64,000 nucleotides of DNA. It comes from Anaerolineales bacterium. GTDB taxonomy: Bacteria > Chloroflexota > Anaerolineae > Anaerolineales > E44-bin32. The position numbers were made by a program, and so were the translations under genes. Every line of letters starts with the position of its first letter. Position 1 is the stretch's first letter. Under the pieces are notes generated by a model. The model was not told the origin of the DNA. It made no database searches and saw only the letters and a list, made by a program, of their open reading frames with translations. Positions 18,875 to 26,845 of the stretch are shown in pieces. The stretch spans positions 124,001-188,000 of the forward strand of contig JAFGNH010000028.1 of assembly GCA_016927115.1 (NCBI GenBank), written 5' to 3'.

Positions 18875-19108
18875 CACAAGGTCCTCTCTTCATTCAAAAA
18901 CAAAATATTTTCCCCGCTTCCAATATTGGGCTGAATGGATTTGGAGAAAGCCAAAACAATGTATACGGGAAAATACGTACCAGCACATCCAATCCGGCTT
19001 GTTATACAGGAAGAAAGGTTTGTCTTTCCCGCTGATTTTCACTATTCTAAACACGGATTGCAGAGTACGATGCTGCTGTAATCATTCTGAAAAAATAGTT
19101 GTTTTCAG

Positions 19109-20491
19109 TCAGGAAACAGGGAAGGTAAGGGCAATATGTGCATGGTTTTCATCAGCATACTGCCAGTACTGGCCACCCAGCCTGTCTACCACAATCTGTG
19201 TAAGAGTTTCATTGCAGATGCTGTAATCCACAGAACGTGAACCATTCTTCGCCTTTGGTGAAGCATCAACAAGATCGAGCCAGACCCAACCCGCTGCCTC
19301 TTCAGCAGTCACAATCGTTGCCTTCTCCTGAGCTTCCTCCTCACCATTTTGCATATGAAAAGCTCTGACAGCCTGCCATATCAGATTTGGTGCTGCCTTT
19401 ATTGGTGAGATCCTTTCGGGGATATGCCAGTGAACAGTACCGTCGCTGGAATACTCCGTTTTTCCTAATAAATCCTTCAGGTCCACAAAAGGCCCTGCAG
19501 CGAGAACCCCGGCCGGTTGATGTTCCGGAGAACAACGGTAAAGTTTAATCGCAGATTTCACTTTATGGGTTGACTGATCCAGCTTCTTCAGATATGCAGC
19601 GGCAGTTCCCAGTTGTTTTCTTGCTTCCGGGGTTTGCATCCCGGTAAACCTTGAGAAACCGGAAAGAGATTTCACAAGACCGGCCTGGACCCCGATCATC
19701 TCATCGAGTTCAGCAAGCAGATTCTCGGAATATTTTTTACTTACAGGCTCATAATCACGGGTGCGGATGGTCATCACCCAGCCATCCGGGTCACCAGAAG
19801 CCGTATGGAGAGTACTCAGATCGATATGAATTACACCATACCCGGGGAGAAAAGCTGTTACTCTTGCTGTTTCCTGCTTGAAGGTTTCCTTCCATCCCCT
19901 GACAATCGCCGCGATATCATCAGGCAGGATATCCATAATTTTCAAACCGGCTTTTCGTTCTGTTAGATAGATCTCCGCTTTCTTGTTTGCAAGCTCCAGA
20001 TTTTCATCGGAATCCACAGCCAGCACTGCTTCACGTGTAGCAGCAAGGATGGAATGGATACGATCTGCTTCCTCGGCCCGCCGATGGTTAAGCACTTCCC
20101 GCTCACTGCGCAGGTCGCGGTAGCGAAGCGCACGATCAACCGCAATAGAAAGTTCCGCCATCATGCCGAGTGGTTTTGTAAGAAAATCAAAAGCACCATC
20201 TTCCCTGAGTGCGGAAATTGCTGCCTCCACTGAACCACTGGCCGTTATGACAATGACTTCCAGATCAGAATCAAATTTTTTCGCGAACCGCAGTAATTCA
20301 AGGCCGCTGATCCCGGGCATCATCATATCTGTAACGAGGATGGCATAAGGCCCGTGAGATCGCAGGAGCTGGATTGCATAATGCCCATCCTGCGCTCCCT
20401 CAACCTTAAACCCCTTTTTTTGTAGATGTGAGACCATTAACTCACGGAATGACTCATCATCATCAACTACCAGAATTTTCTTCCCTACCAT
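19109..20491 (-). CDS. Receiver-PAS protein with a degenerate kinase-like C-terminus
   Basis: 460 residues. An intact receiver (VVDDDES, LVTDMMMPGISG, FLTKPLG) is followed by a PAS-like stretch near residues 140-260 (IHSILAATREAVLAVDSDEN). The last 180 residues look like a worn histidine-kinase core: a helical pair without a phospho-acceptor His, then an N-box-like NLIWQAVRAF and a terminal DRLGGQYWQYADENHAHIAL that mimics the G2 end. ATP binding is doubtful. The ATG at 20491 is chosen because AGGAGGGG precedes it. It overlaps the end of the upstream sensor kinase gene by 29 bp, which implies coupled translation and a shared pathway. Confidence 0.82.
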   Translation of the reverse strand: MVGKKILVVDDDESFRELMVSHLQKKGFKVEGAQDGHYAIQLLRSHGPYAILVTDMMMPGISGLELLRFAKKFDSDLEVIVITASGSVEAAISALREDGAFDFLTKPLGMMAELSIAVDRALRYRDLRSEREVLNHRRAEEADRIHSILAATREAVLAVDSDENLELANKKAEIYLTERKAGLKIMDILPDDIAAIVRGWKETFKQETARVTAFLPGYGVIHIDLSTLHTASGDPDGWVMTIRTRDYEPVSKKYSENLLAELDEMIGVQAGLVKSLSGFSRFTGMQTPEARKQLGTAAAYLKKLDQSTHKVKSAIKLYRCSPEHQPAGVLAAGPFVDLKDLLGKTEYSSDGTVHWHIPERISPIKAAPNLIWQAVRAFHMQNGEEEAQEKATIVTAEEAAGWVWLDLVDASPKAKNGSRSVDYSICNETLTQIVVDRLGGQYWQYADENHAHIALTFPVS

Positions 20492-22523
20492 TTTTCCCCT
20501 CCTGTACGCCATTTGGCATCGTGATTACAAACCGGGTTCCCTGCCCCGGCTCACTCTCCACATCGATACTGCCTCCATGCTTCGTAATAATCCCATAACT
20601 GACAGAAAGGCCAAGGCCAGTGCCTTCACCCTCCTTTTTAGTTGTAAAGAAAGGATCGAATATTCGTCTCAAATATTCAGCCGGGATTCCGACTCCGTTA
20701 TCCTGTACGATGATCCGGGTGTGCAAACCTTCAGGCTTCACAGAGAGCAAGAGTTTGCCCCCATCAGGCATTGCCTGGATCGCATTCTGAATGAGATTAA
20801 TCAATACCTGTTCGATCTGCTGAGCATCATATTCGAGCAGAACCTGCTGTTCTGGTAAATCCGCCTGAACCTGCACCCGCCCTTTCCTGGTGAGGTAATC
20901 TGTCATCCGCAGCGCGGTTTTTACTGTATCCACAATATTCTGCCGTTGCATGGTCGGAGTTGATTGCCTTGCGAATGTAAGCAGGTCAGACACGATCCGG
21001 GTAGCCCGTGATGCGCTGTCCCGGATAGTTTTCAGGGTTTTCTGGCCTGATTCGTTAAATGTATGATCTTCTTCCATTTCCTCTGCCAGGCCCTTGATCA
21101 CAGCCAGCGGATTCTTTACATCATGAACAATACCTGCTGTCAACTGCCCCACTGCAGCTAATTTTTCCGACTGAATTAACTGCTGCTGTGTTGACTGTAA
21201 ACGCTCATTGATCCGATTTAATTCTTCGTTCCGCTCAACGGTCTCAGCATACAGCTTTGCTGCCTGAGCTGTACGCCTACGGAGACGGAATGTCATCAGA
21301 TCGACGACGGCTGCAAGCTGCCCCACTTCGTCTTTCCTCTGCAAACCGGATCGTTGTTCAAGATCCCCTTCAGCAATCGAGCGTGCAACAGATTGAAGAT
21401 GGAGAATCGGCGCAGCAATACTGCGCGACAGAAAGAACCCGATGAGTATCACACCTATAGTGGCAGCCGAAAAGATAATGCTGAAGATATTCCTGCTGGT
21501 GATTTCCGTATCGATCAGGTATTCACTGCAAAGCGCGATACCCTTATATCCCACCAACTCTTCACGAACCATAAGGGGGGTATAGGCAGCCAGATACTGG
21601 CGTTGGTTTATTTCCAGAGCAGTTATCGGGTTGTCTTCTATTTCAATCATTTGTTCCTGAGTAAGCTGCAGGCTCTCATTACCCTCCTCTACCTCAGTAA
21701 AGGATGTTGTCAGGAGTTTTCCCTCAGCATCAAGAAAAATCAGATCAGCCAGAATCTGCTGTTTCAGTTCGCTTACCAGAGAAAAGCCGCGCGTCCCAAC
21801 CAGAAGGACACCAACAAGCTTCCCCGTCTCATCTTTTACTGGTGCACTGGAGAAGAGGTATGTACCTGCACGTGTGTCGATAAATCCACTGAACTTATCT
21901 CCTAATTCATCCTGTTCACGCTGCAGAACTGCCTGGACAATCCTGACGCTGGAAAAATCTTCCCCGGTATATAGAATAGTTTGCCCACTGTTAGGGTCCT
22001 GTGCCATTGTCAGCAGAGACATTCCATCCAAATCCAGCACACTCACTGCCTCCATGGCGTTATTCAAGACCAGCGGCCATAGAAGGTTTTGCAGCGCCAC
22101 CTCATCCTGATTGAGAATCGCATCAGATACACCGCTGGTGTAGGCCATCAATCGCAGGTCAGCGAGATGGGTACGTTCTGTTCGCAAGACACCATCAGCC
22201 GCCACCCTGCTGGCTTCATAAAGCTGGTTCATAAAACGTTCCCGGGCGGAAGAACTTACCAACCGGGTAACGACATAGGTCCCGGTCATTGCCGTAAATA
22301 ATGTCAGAATCACATACGGAAGGATCAGCTTGATCTTCAGGCTGTGCAGTTGTTTGAAAAAGCCGGATACCAAACGGCGGAGACACTTCCCGGGTTTTTC
22401 GGAAGATTGCCTCCCTGAGCGCGAATTGAGCCCATTCTGTGTTGTGGAAGAATGGACATTGTACCTCTGTCGATCAATTGGATGTAAATTTACGTTTTTA
22501 CCTGGCTCCTGTCTTGCGACCAT
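20463..22523 (-). CDS. Membrane sensor histidine kinase (sensor-HAMP-HisKA-HATPase)
   Basis: 686 residues. A basic cytoplasmic N-tail precedes a first helix near 65-87. An extracytoplasmic sensor of about 260 residues (cache-like by position and by the TYLFSSAPVKDETGKLVGVL segment) leads to a second helix near 350-372 and a HAMP region (IAEGDLEQRSGLQRKDEVGQ). The phospho-acceptor His is near residue 467 in GIVHDVKNPLAVIKG. The ATP-binding domain is intact: NLIQNAIQAMPDGG, DNGVGIP and GEGTGLGLSVSYG. It should autophosphorylate and pass phosphate to the receivers encoded on both sides. A ribosome site (GGGAGGGG) precedes the ATG. Confidence 0.93.
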   Translation of the reverse strand: MVARQEPGKNVNLHPIDRQRYNVHSSTTQNGLNSRSGRQSSEKPGKCLRRLVSGFFKQLHSLKIKLILPYVILTLFTAMTGTYVVTRLVSSSARERFMNQLYEASRVAADGVLRTERTHLADLRLMAYTSGVSDAILNQDEVALQNLLWPLVLNNAMEAVSVLDLDGMSLLTMAQDPNSGQTILYTGEDFSSVRIVQAVLQREQDELGDKFSGFIDTRAGTYLFSSAPVKDETGKLVGVLLVGTRGFSLVSELKQQILADLIFLDAEGKLLTTSFTEVEEGNESLQLTQEQMIEIEDNPITALEINQRQYLAAYTPLMVREELVGYKGIALCSEYLIDTEITSRNIFSIIFSAATIGVILIGFFLSRSIAAPILHLQSVARSIAEGDLEQRSGLQRKDEVGQLAAVVDLMTFRLRRRTAQAAKLYAETVERNEELNRINERLQSTQQQLIQSEKLAAVGQLTAGIVHDVKNPLAVIKGLAEEMEEDHTFNESGQKTLKTIRDSASRATRIVSDLLTFARQSTPTMQRQNIVDTVKTALRMTDYLTRKGRVQVQADLPEQQVLLEYDAQQIEQVLINLIQNAIQAMPDGGKLLLSVKPEGLHTRIIVQDNGVGIPAEYLRRIFDPFFTTKKEGEGTGLGLSVSYGIITKHGGSIDVESEPGQGTRFVITMPNGVQEGKNGREENSGS

Positions 22524-22558
22524 GAGCCCCTCCCCCGTTCAGAGAACTGCGTTATACA

Positions 22559-23509
22559 TTACGCCTGCGCAGAAACTCCCCTGATATCTACAGCTATTAC
22601 ACTGTTATCCCGCCTGATGGCTTTCGCCTGGTACAATACATCATCGGCAGCCTTCAACAATGCTTCAATCGATAACATCGACTGGTCCCATACTGCTGCA
22701 CCACCACTGATTCGTACAGGTCCGATATCTGAAAAAGGTTCACCCAACACATCGATGATTCTTTGAGCCGCATCAACCGCTGTTTTCAAATCAGCTTCGG
22801 GCATGATCACAATAAATTCATCCCCTCCAAATCTTGCAGCATAATCCACACTGCGAATAGCAGCTCTGATCGTTTTCGCTACATGAATGAGAACCTGATC
22901 ACCCATTATATGCCCGAAACTATCATTGATTTCTTTAAAGTGATCCAGATCGAGCATTAATACAGCCAGCTTCCGGCCATAACGAAATGCCCGCTCAATT
23001 TCTTTCTTCAGTAATCTCCGCATCTCAAAACGATTCAACAAACCGGTCAGCGGATCCAGTTTTGCCAGGCGCTGATTTTCATCGAAAAGGCGCTTGTTTT
23101 CAAGTATAAGAATTCGCCTTTCCAGCGCGCGCAGCACCGCAATATCAAACGCAGCAGCAGGTTCCAATGGTTTGGTCAGGTACTCAAATACTCCGGCTCT
23201 CAGTGAATCAATGGCATTTTCAAGTGTAGCAGAGCCTGTTAAAACAATTGCATGGATATCAGGATCCTTCTCTCTCGCTGCATCAAGGATATCCAAACCG
23301 GTCCCATCCGGCATGTACATATCTACTGCCAGCAGGTCAAAGGATTTCTTGCGAAGCAATGCCTTTGCCTCGCGCACATTGACCGCAAAGTTAGTCCTGC
23401 AGCCTATCTTCTCTGCCCGACGAACCAGCATCTGACCAAATTCAACAGAATCATCAGCTATCAAGAGAGTGCCCGTTACGGATTCTACAGATGAGCCTTC
23501 ACTTCGCAT
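22559..23509 (-). CDS. Response regulator with diguanylate cyclase output (REC-GGDEF)
   Basis: This PleD-like protein of 316 residues makes cyclic di-GMP from two GTP when its receiver is phosphorylated. The receiver is intact (IADDS, LLAVDMYMPDGTG, YLTKPLE). The cyclase begins at LDPLTGLLNRFEMR and has the active GGDEF signature. An inhibitory RxxD site (RSVD) sits exactly five residues before GGDEF, so product feedback is expected. The ATG at 23509 is chosen for GGGGAGG upstream. It is the first gene of the four-gene signalling block, and its upstream region carries 11-bp direct repeats like those before two pilin genes. Confidence 0.93.
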   Translation of the reverse strand: MRSEGSSVESVTGTLLIADDSVEFGQMLVRRAEKIGCRTNFAVNVREAKALLRKKSFDLLAVDMYMPDGTGLDILDAAREKDPDIHAIVLTGSATLENAIDSLRAGVFEYLTKPLEPAAAFDIAVLRALERRILILENKRLFDENQRLAKLDPLTGLLNRFEMRRLLKKEIERAFRYGRKLAVLMLDLDHFKEINDSFGHIMGDQVLIHVAKTIRAAIRSVDYAARFGGDEFIVIMPEADLKTAVDAAQRIIDVLGEPFSDIGPVRISGGAAVWDQSMLSIEALLKAADDVLYQAKAIRRDNSVIAVDIRGVSAQA

Positions 23510-23595
23510 ACTCACGACCTCCCCACTTCCCCTGCACATTATGTTTCATACCATCAATCAGCCACGAAAATTCTGAGGGGCACCCCTGACTAATA

Positions 23596-23632
23596 AACAT
23601 AATACAAGAAAACACTTTACACTGACCTTACA
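23596..23632 (-). promoter_or_regulatory. Direct-repeat operator and -10 upstream of the REC-GGDEF gene
   Basis: On the minus strand TGTAAGG (23632-23626) and TGTAAAG (23621-23615) are spaced with an 11-bp period. A -10-like TATGTT (23601-23596) begins after exactly 13 bp. The arrangement resembles boxes for OmpR/PhoB-type regulators. The cyclase start is 87 bp further on. Confidence 0.5.
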
Positions 23633-23663
23633 GGTGCAAAACGGCATCTCTGGCCTGCATGTA

Positions 23664-23698
23664 AAAAACAGGGCCGAGCACTGCTCGACCCTGTTTTA
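23664..23698 (-). terminator. Terminator after the three-domain TadE gene
   Basis: On the minus strand AAAACAGGG and CCCTGTTTT close a hairpin with an inner GAGCA/TGCTC stem, and a run of six T follows. It lies 18 bp past the stop of the 23716-25848 gene. Confidence 0.85.
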
Positions 23699-23715
23699 TA
23701 CCTCGTAATAAACGA

Positions 23716-25848
23716 TCAGTCGCCTGGACCACCAATGGTAGCCGTTGGAGCTGGTGTGTTGGTTGGAACCGGTGAGGGTGTGTTGGTCGTAACCGCAGTT
23801 GGCGGAGGAGCTGGTGTATTAGTCGGCACAATCTCCAGGTGGTATGACCCGCCCACATTGCAGGAACCCCAGCCAGGGAATTCAATATTCAGGCTGGCTG
23901 AAAAATTTCCCTCAATGGAAGACGGCATGTTATTAAAATCAGCTTCCCAATGGTTATTGGTTCCGGCTCCAACAGAGACCCATGTACCCGAGGATGAAAC
24001 CGGTGAGCCGGTCGAATCTGTGTTGTAATACGCACTCCCGCTGTAGCTGAAATAGTTGAACGTCATTGGCGGTGCGTAACCTGAGGCAGGCCAGAACATT
24101 GTCGTTGATGTGATGTAGCCTGTTTGTGTATTCAGGTTCCTTATATTGAATTCAAAATCATCGCCACTGAATGTAACACTGTTCACCGTCAGGTCATCAC
24201 AGTCAGGCGTTGGTGTCCTGGTTGGTGTGAGGGTCTGAGTCGGTGTCCGTGTAATTGTTGCCGTACGGGTAATTGTAGGCGTTCTGGTGATCGTAGGTGT
24301 ACGGGTAATCGTCGCTGTTCGTGTAACGGTAACCGTGCGAGTCGGTGTTATTGACGGCTCCGGAGACAGCTCGATATCAGCATCAACTGAACATGTGCCC
24401 CAGTCAGGATACTCATAGGTCAGAAAGACATGATAGTAGCCGAACATATCTGTTATATCGTTGAAGTCCGCCAGCCAGGTTCGGGTTCTGTTGGGATCTG
24501 CATAGCTGTACGATGAATTCAGGTTCGCAGGTGAACTGCTGTAATTGCCTTCGTCATAGGTGTCGTAGCGCCAGCGGGCGTAGTTCAGAAATGGGTCGGA
24601 TGGCTTATTATCCGGCCAGATCAGACTGCTGGCAACAAGATAAGCTTCCATCGGATTACCATTGGTAACATTCACATTAAAATTATCATAATCTGCAATC
24701 CATGGATTAGAGATGGTAAGCAGGCTGCAGTTCGGGGTTGGAGTAGTTGTTGGTGTTGGTGCAACCCTCGTAGCAGAAACCTCAACCGGGCAGATTTCAT
24801 CGAACATCAGCGATAAGGTGAAGGTTCCATCCAGACCCTGGCCGCTGGGTACACCGCTGAAATCACCCCGCCACCACCAGTTTGCGTCGGAAGGAAAGGA
24901 AAGTGGTGGAGAAGGATTAGCAACTGTGGGAGAATCGTAGTCATTCCCATCATAATAGGTAGCCCAGTTCCACTGCCAATAATCAACATATTGATTAGGA
25001 TCATAAGAATCGGTCCAGACCATAGAGGAACCAGTCAGATAGGCATCACGAGGATTCTCATTAATCACCCGGACATAGAAATCGTCATAGCCCCAGTTCC
25101 CAAGATCAATCCCGGTGTTATAAATCAGACTGCAGTCCAATGTTACAGTCGGAGTCGGTGTTTGCGTGGGTGTTGCTGTTTCGGTAGGAGTTGCAGTATT
25201 TGTTGCTGTATTGGTAGCTGTAGGTGCAGGCGGAGCTGTAGGGCCAATGGTTGGGACACCAGGTGGAAGAGATACCACCCTCGCAGTTCGGAATTGTTCG
25301 ATAACCGCTTCACGTCGTGAATGCAGGTGAATGGTAGGAACCCAGTTTGAGAAAAACGGCACGATCACCGGATGATTAAAGTCCACCACCACATTGATCC
25401 GATCACCGGGTTCTCCAGCTGTATCTGACGGAAGGCAGTCAAAACTGTCCAGTTCGATAGCAGGATTCGGTAAGGTTAATTCTGCTGGTGTACAAACAGA
25501 TGTTTTGAAGTATCCGGGTTGGTCCCAGCCAACTGAAAGGCTGCGCAGAATCGATACTGAACCATTCCAGGCGGATTCCTGAATAGAAGCAACGCGCGCC
25601 TGATCAATCTCCGAATCGGTGACACAATCTGCGCCAAAGAGCGCGATACACTGATCGTTATCGTACTCACCTGTTACAGCATATCGAACCCCTGTGCGTG
25701 CGCCATTCTCAACTGCAAGCCAGGCATGAAAGAGGCGCGCAACTTCAATAAACGTAAAGATCGTTGTTAATAATACCGGTAATACTATCGCGAATTCTAC
25801 CAGCGTTTGCCCCCTGCTTCGCGCCCGGCGTCTTTGGAATAGGTTCAT
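23716..25848 (-). CDS. Large TadE-like pseudopilin with three repeated extracellular domains
   Basis: 710 residues. The N-terminus has the TadE pseudopilin pattern: basic residues, then GQTLVEFAIVLPVLLTTIF as a single helix, then ENGARTGVRYAVTGEYDNDQ. After about 230 residues come three copies of an unrecognised domain of about 120 residues (starting near 237, 372 and 546), each opening with [DN]C and closing near a second Cys (WGTC, WGSC), with a W-x-ADF type motif before the close. Linkers are Thr/Pro repeats. A hexapeptide of the TITRTP type is repeated before the third copy. The protein ends in GGPGD. The ATG at 25848 follows GGAGGG. TadE proteins are minor pilins of Tad/Flp systems; this one is far longer than the usual 150-200 residues. 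Confidence 0.85.
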   Translation of the reverse strand: MNLFQRRRARSRGQTLVEFAIVLPVLLTTIFTFIEVARLFHAWLAVENGARTGVRYAVTGEYDNDQCIALFGADCVTDSEIDQARVASIQESAWNGSVSILRSLSVGWDQPGYFKTSVCTPAELTLPNPAIELDSFDCLPSDTAGEPGDRINVVVDFNHPVIVPFFSNWVPTIHLHSRREAVIEQFRTARVVSLPPGVPTIGPTAPPAPTATNTATNTATPTETATPTQTPTPTVTLDCSLIYNTGIDLGNWGYDDFYVRVINENPRDAYLTGSSMVWTDSYDPNQYVDYWQWNWATYYDGNDYDSPTVANPSPPLSFPSDANWWWRGDFSGVPSGQGLDGTFTLSLMFDEICPVEVSATRVAPTPTTTPTPNCSLLTISNPWIADYDNFNVNVTNGNPMEAYLVASSLIWPDNKPSDPFLNYARWRYDTYDEGNYSSSPANLNSSYSYADPNRTRTWLADFNDITDMFGYYHVFLTYEYPDWGTCSVDADIELSPEPSITPTRTVTVTRTATITRTPTITRTPTITRTATITRTPTQTLTPTRTPTPDCDDLTVNSVTFSGDDFEFNIRNLNTQTGYITSTTMFWPASGYAPPMTFNYFSYSGSAYYNTDSTGSPVSSSGTWVSVGAGTNNHWEADFNNMPSSIEGNFSASLNIEFPGWGSCNVGGSYHLEIVPTNTPAPPPTAVTTNTPSPVPTNTPAPTATIGGPGD
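24205..24352. repeat. 18-bp-period coding repeat for a Thr-rich linker
   Basis: Inside the three-domain TadE gene about six degenerate 18-bp units encode the repeating hexapeptide T-[AP]-T-[IV]-T-R. Copy number could vary by strand slippage without frameshift, since the unit is a multiple of three. Confidence 0.7.
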
Positions 25849-25903
25849 ATGGGTACCCTCCACCGACGTAGGCTGCAGGCCTACTGTTCCAATTTGAGTC
25901 TAT

Positions 25904-25940
25904 ATCTTATCTATTCCGCTTACCTTACAATCACCTTACA
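25904..25940 (-). promoter_or_regulatory. Direct-repeat operator and -10 upstream of the three-domain TadE gene
   Basis: On the minus strand two identical TGTAAGG boxes (25940-25934 and 25929-25923) have an 11-bp period. A -10-like TAAGAT (25909-25904) begins after 13 bp. A perfect 12-bp palindrome, GTACTATAGTAC, lies just upstream at 25959-25970. The gene starts 55 bp downstream. Confidence 0.55.
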
Positions 25941-26070
25941 AAGGAGTTTAATCCAATAGTACTATAGTACCCCGATCGAAATTTCCCGTATACCCCAGCA
26001 ATATTGTACAGGAATTCTGCGTAATGTGCACCCCCATCTACCCCTATACCCGGGGACTATATATGGCTTC

Positions 26071-26763
26071 TTAATCCGTATCAAGCCTGTAGCCGAACCC
26101 GCGAACGGCGACCAGCAAAGTTGGAGAAGCAGGATCACGCTCAAGTTTCTGACGTAATAGCCATATATAGCGACGCAGCGCAGTCTGTCGCGAGGAAGAA
26201 TATTCCCCCCAAACTTTTTCATGCAGTTCTTCCTGGGATATTGTCTCACCAGAACGCTGCGCAAGCGCAAGCAGCAGCCGGAATTCTGTGGGCGTCAGGT
26301 CAACAGACTTCCCTTCAAAATCGACTTCCTTCTTTTTCAGATTGATTTTCAACGGCCCTGCAGTTATCTCCTCCTCTTTCCTGGCAGGCCTGGCACGATG
26401 AAGCACCGCCTGTGACCGGGCTGCCAATTCCGCCATGCTGAACGGTTTCGTTACATAGTCATCCACTCCCAGGCGAAATCCCCGCAGTTTTTCTGCTTCA
26501 CCTGACTTTGCACTCAGAAGGATAATCGGAGTTTCCGCCAGCTCACGGATCCGGGCACACACTTCCCAACCATCCATGCCCGGCATCATCAGATCCAGGA
26601 CAACAAGATCGGGCTGCTGCTCATAAAAAGTCTTCAGCGCTGACCGGCCCCGGTCGGCACTGAACACCTCATATCCCTCTTCCCGGAAGAACTTCTCCAG
26701 AAATAACAGGAGGGTCTTGTCATCATCAACTATGAGAATTTTTAATTTCTCTGTGCTTGCCAT
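26071..26763 (-). CDS. OmpR/PhoB-family response regulator
   Basis: 230 residues: receiver (LIVDDDK, LVVLDLMMPGMDG, YVTKPFS) followed by a winged-helix DNA-binding domain (DLTPTEFRLLLALAQRSGET, ending VAVRGFGYRLD). It binds DNA as a dimer on direct repeats, by family knowledge. It follows the sensor kinase gene by 82 bp and precedes a large TadE gene, so it is the natural candidate to bind the 11-bp-period boxes in this locus. ATG 26763 has GGGGAG nine bases upstream. Confidence 0.95.
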   Translation of the reverse strand: MASTEKLKILIVDDDKTLLLFLEKFFREEGYEVFSADRGRSALKTFYEQQPDLVVLDLMMPGMDGWEVCARIRELAETPIILLSAKSGEAEKLRGFRLGVDDYVTKPFSMAELAARSQAVLHRARPARKEEEITAGPLKINLKKKEVDFEGKSVDLTPTEFRLLLALAQRSGETISQEELHEKVWGEYSSSRQTALRRYIWLLRQKLERDPASPTLLVAVRGFGYRLDTD

Positions 26764-26845
26764 AATCCAAATCTCCCCTCACAGCAGAGCTGCCTGGTAT
26801 AATGATATTCCATTTCCATCACTACCCCGCTGCAAAACCAGGTCT

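Noticed and set aside
24205-24352. Possible CRISPR-like array
   Set aside because: Units are contiguous with no unique spacers and keep the reading frame of a Thr-rich linker.
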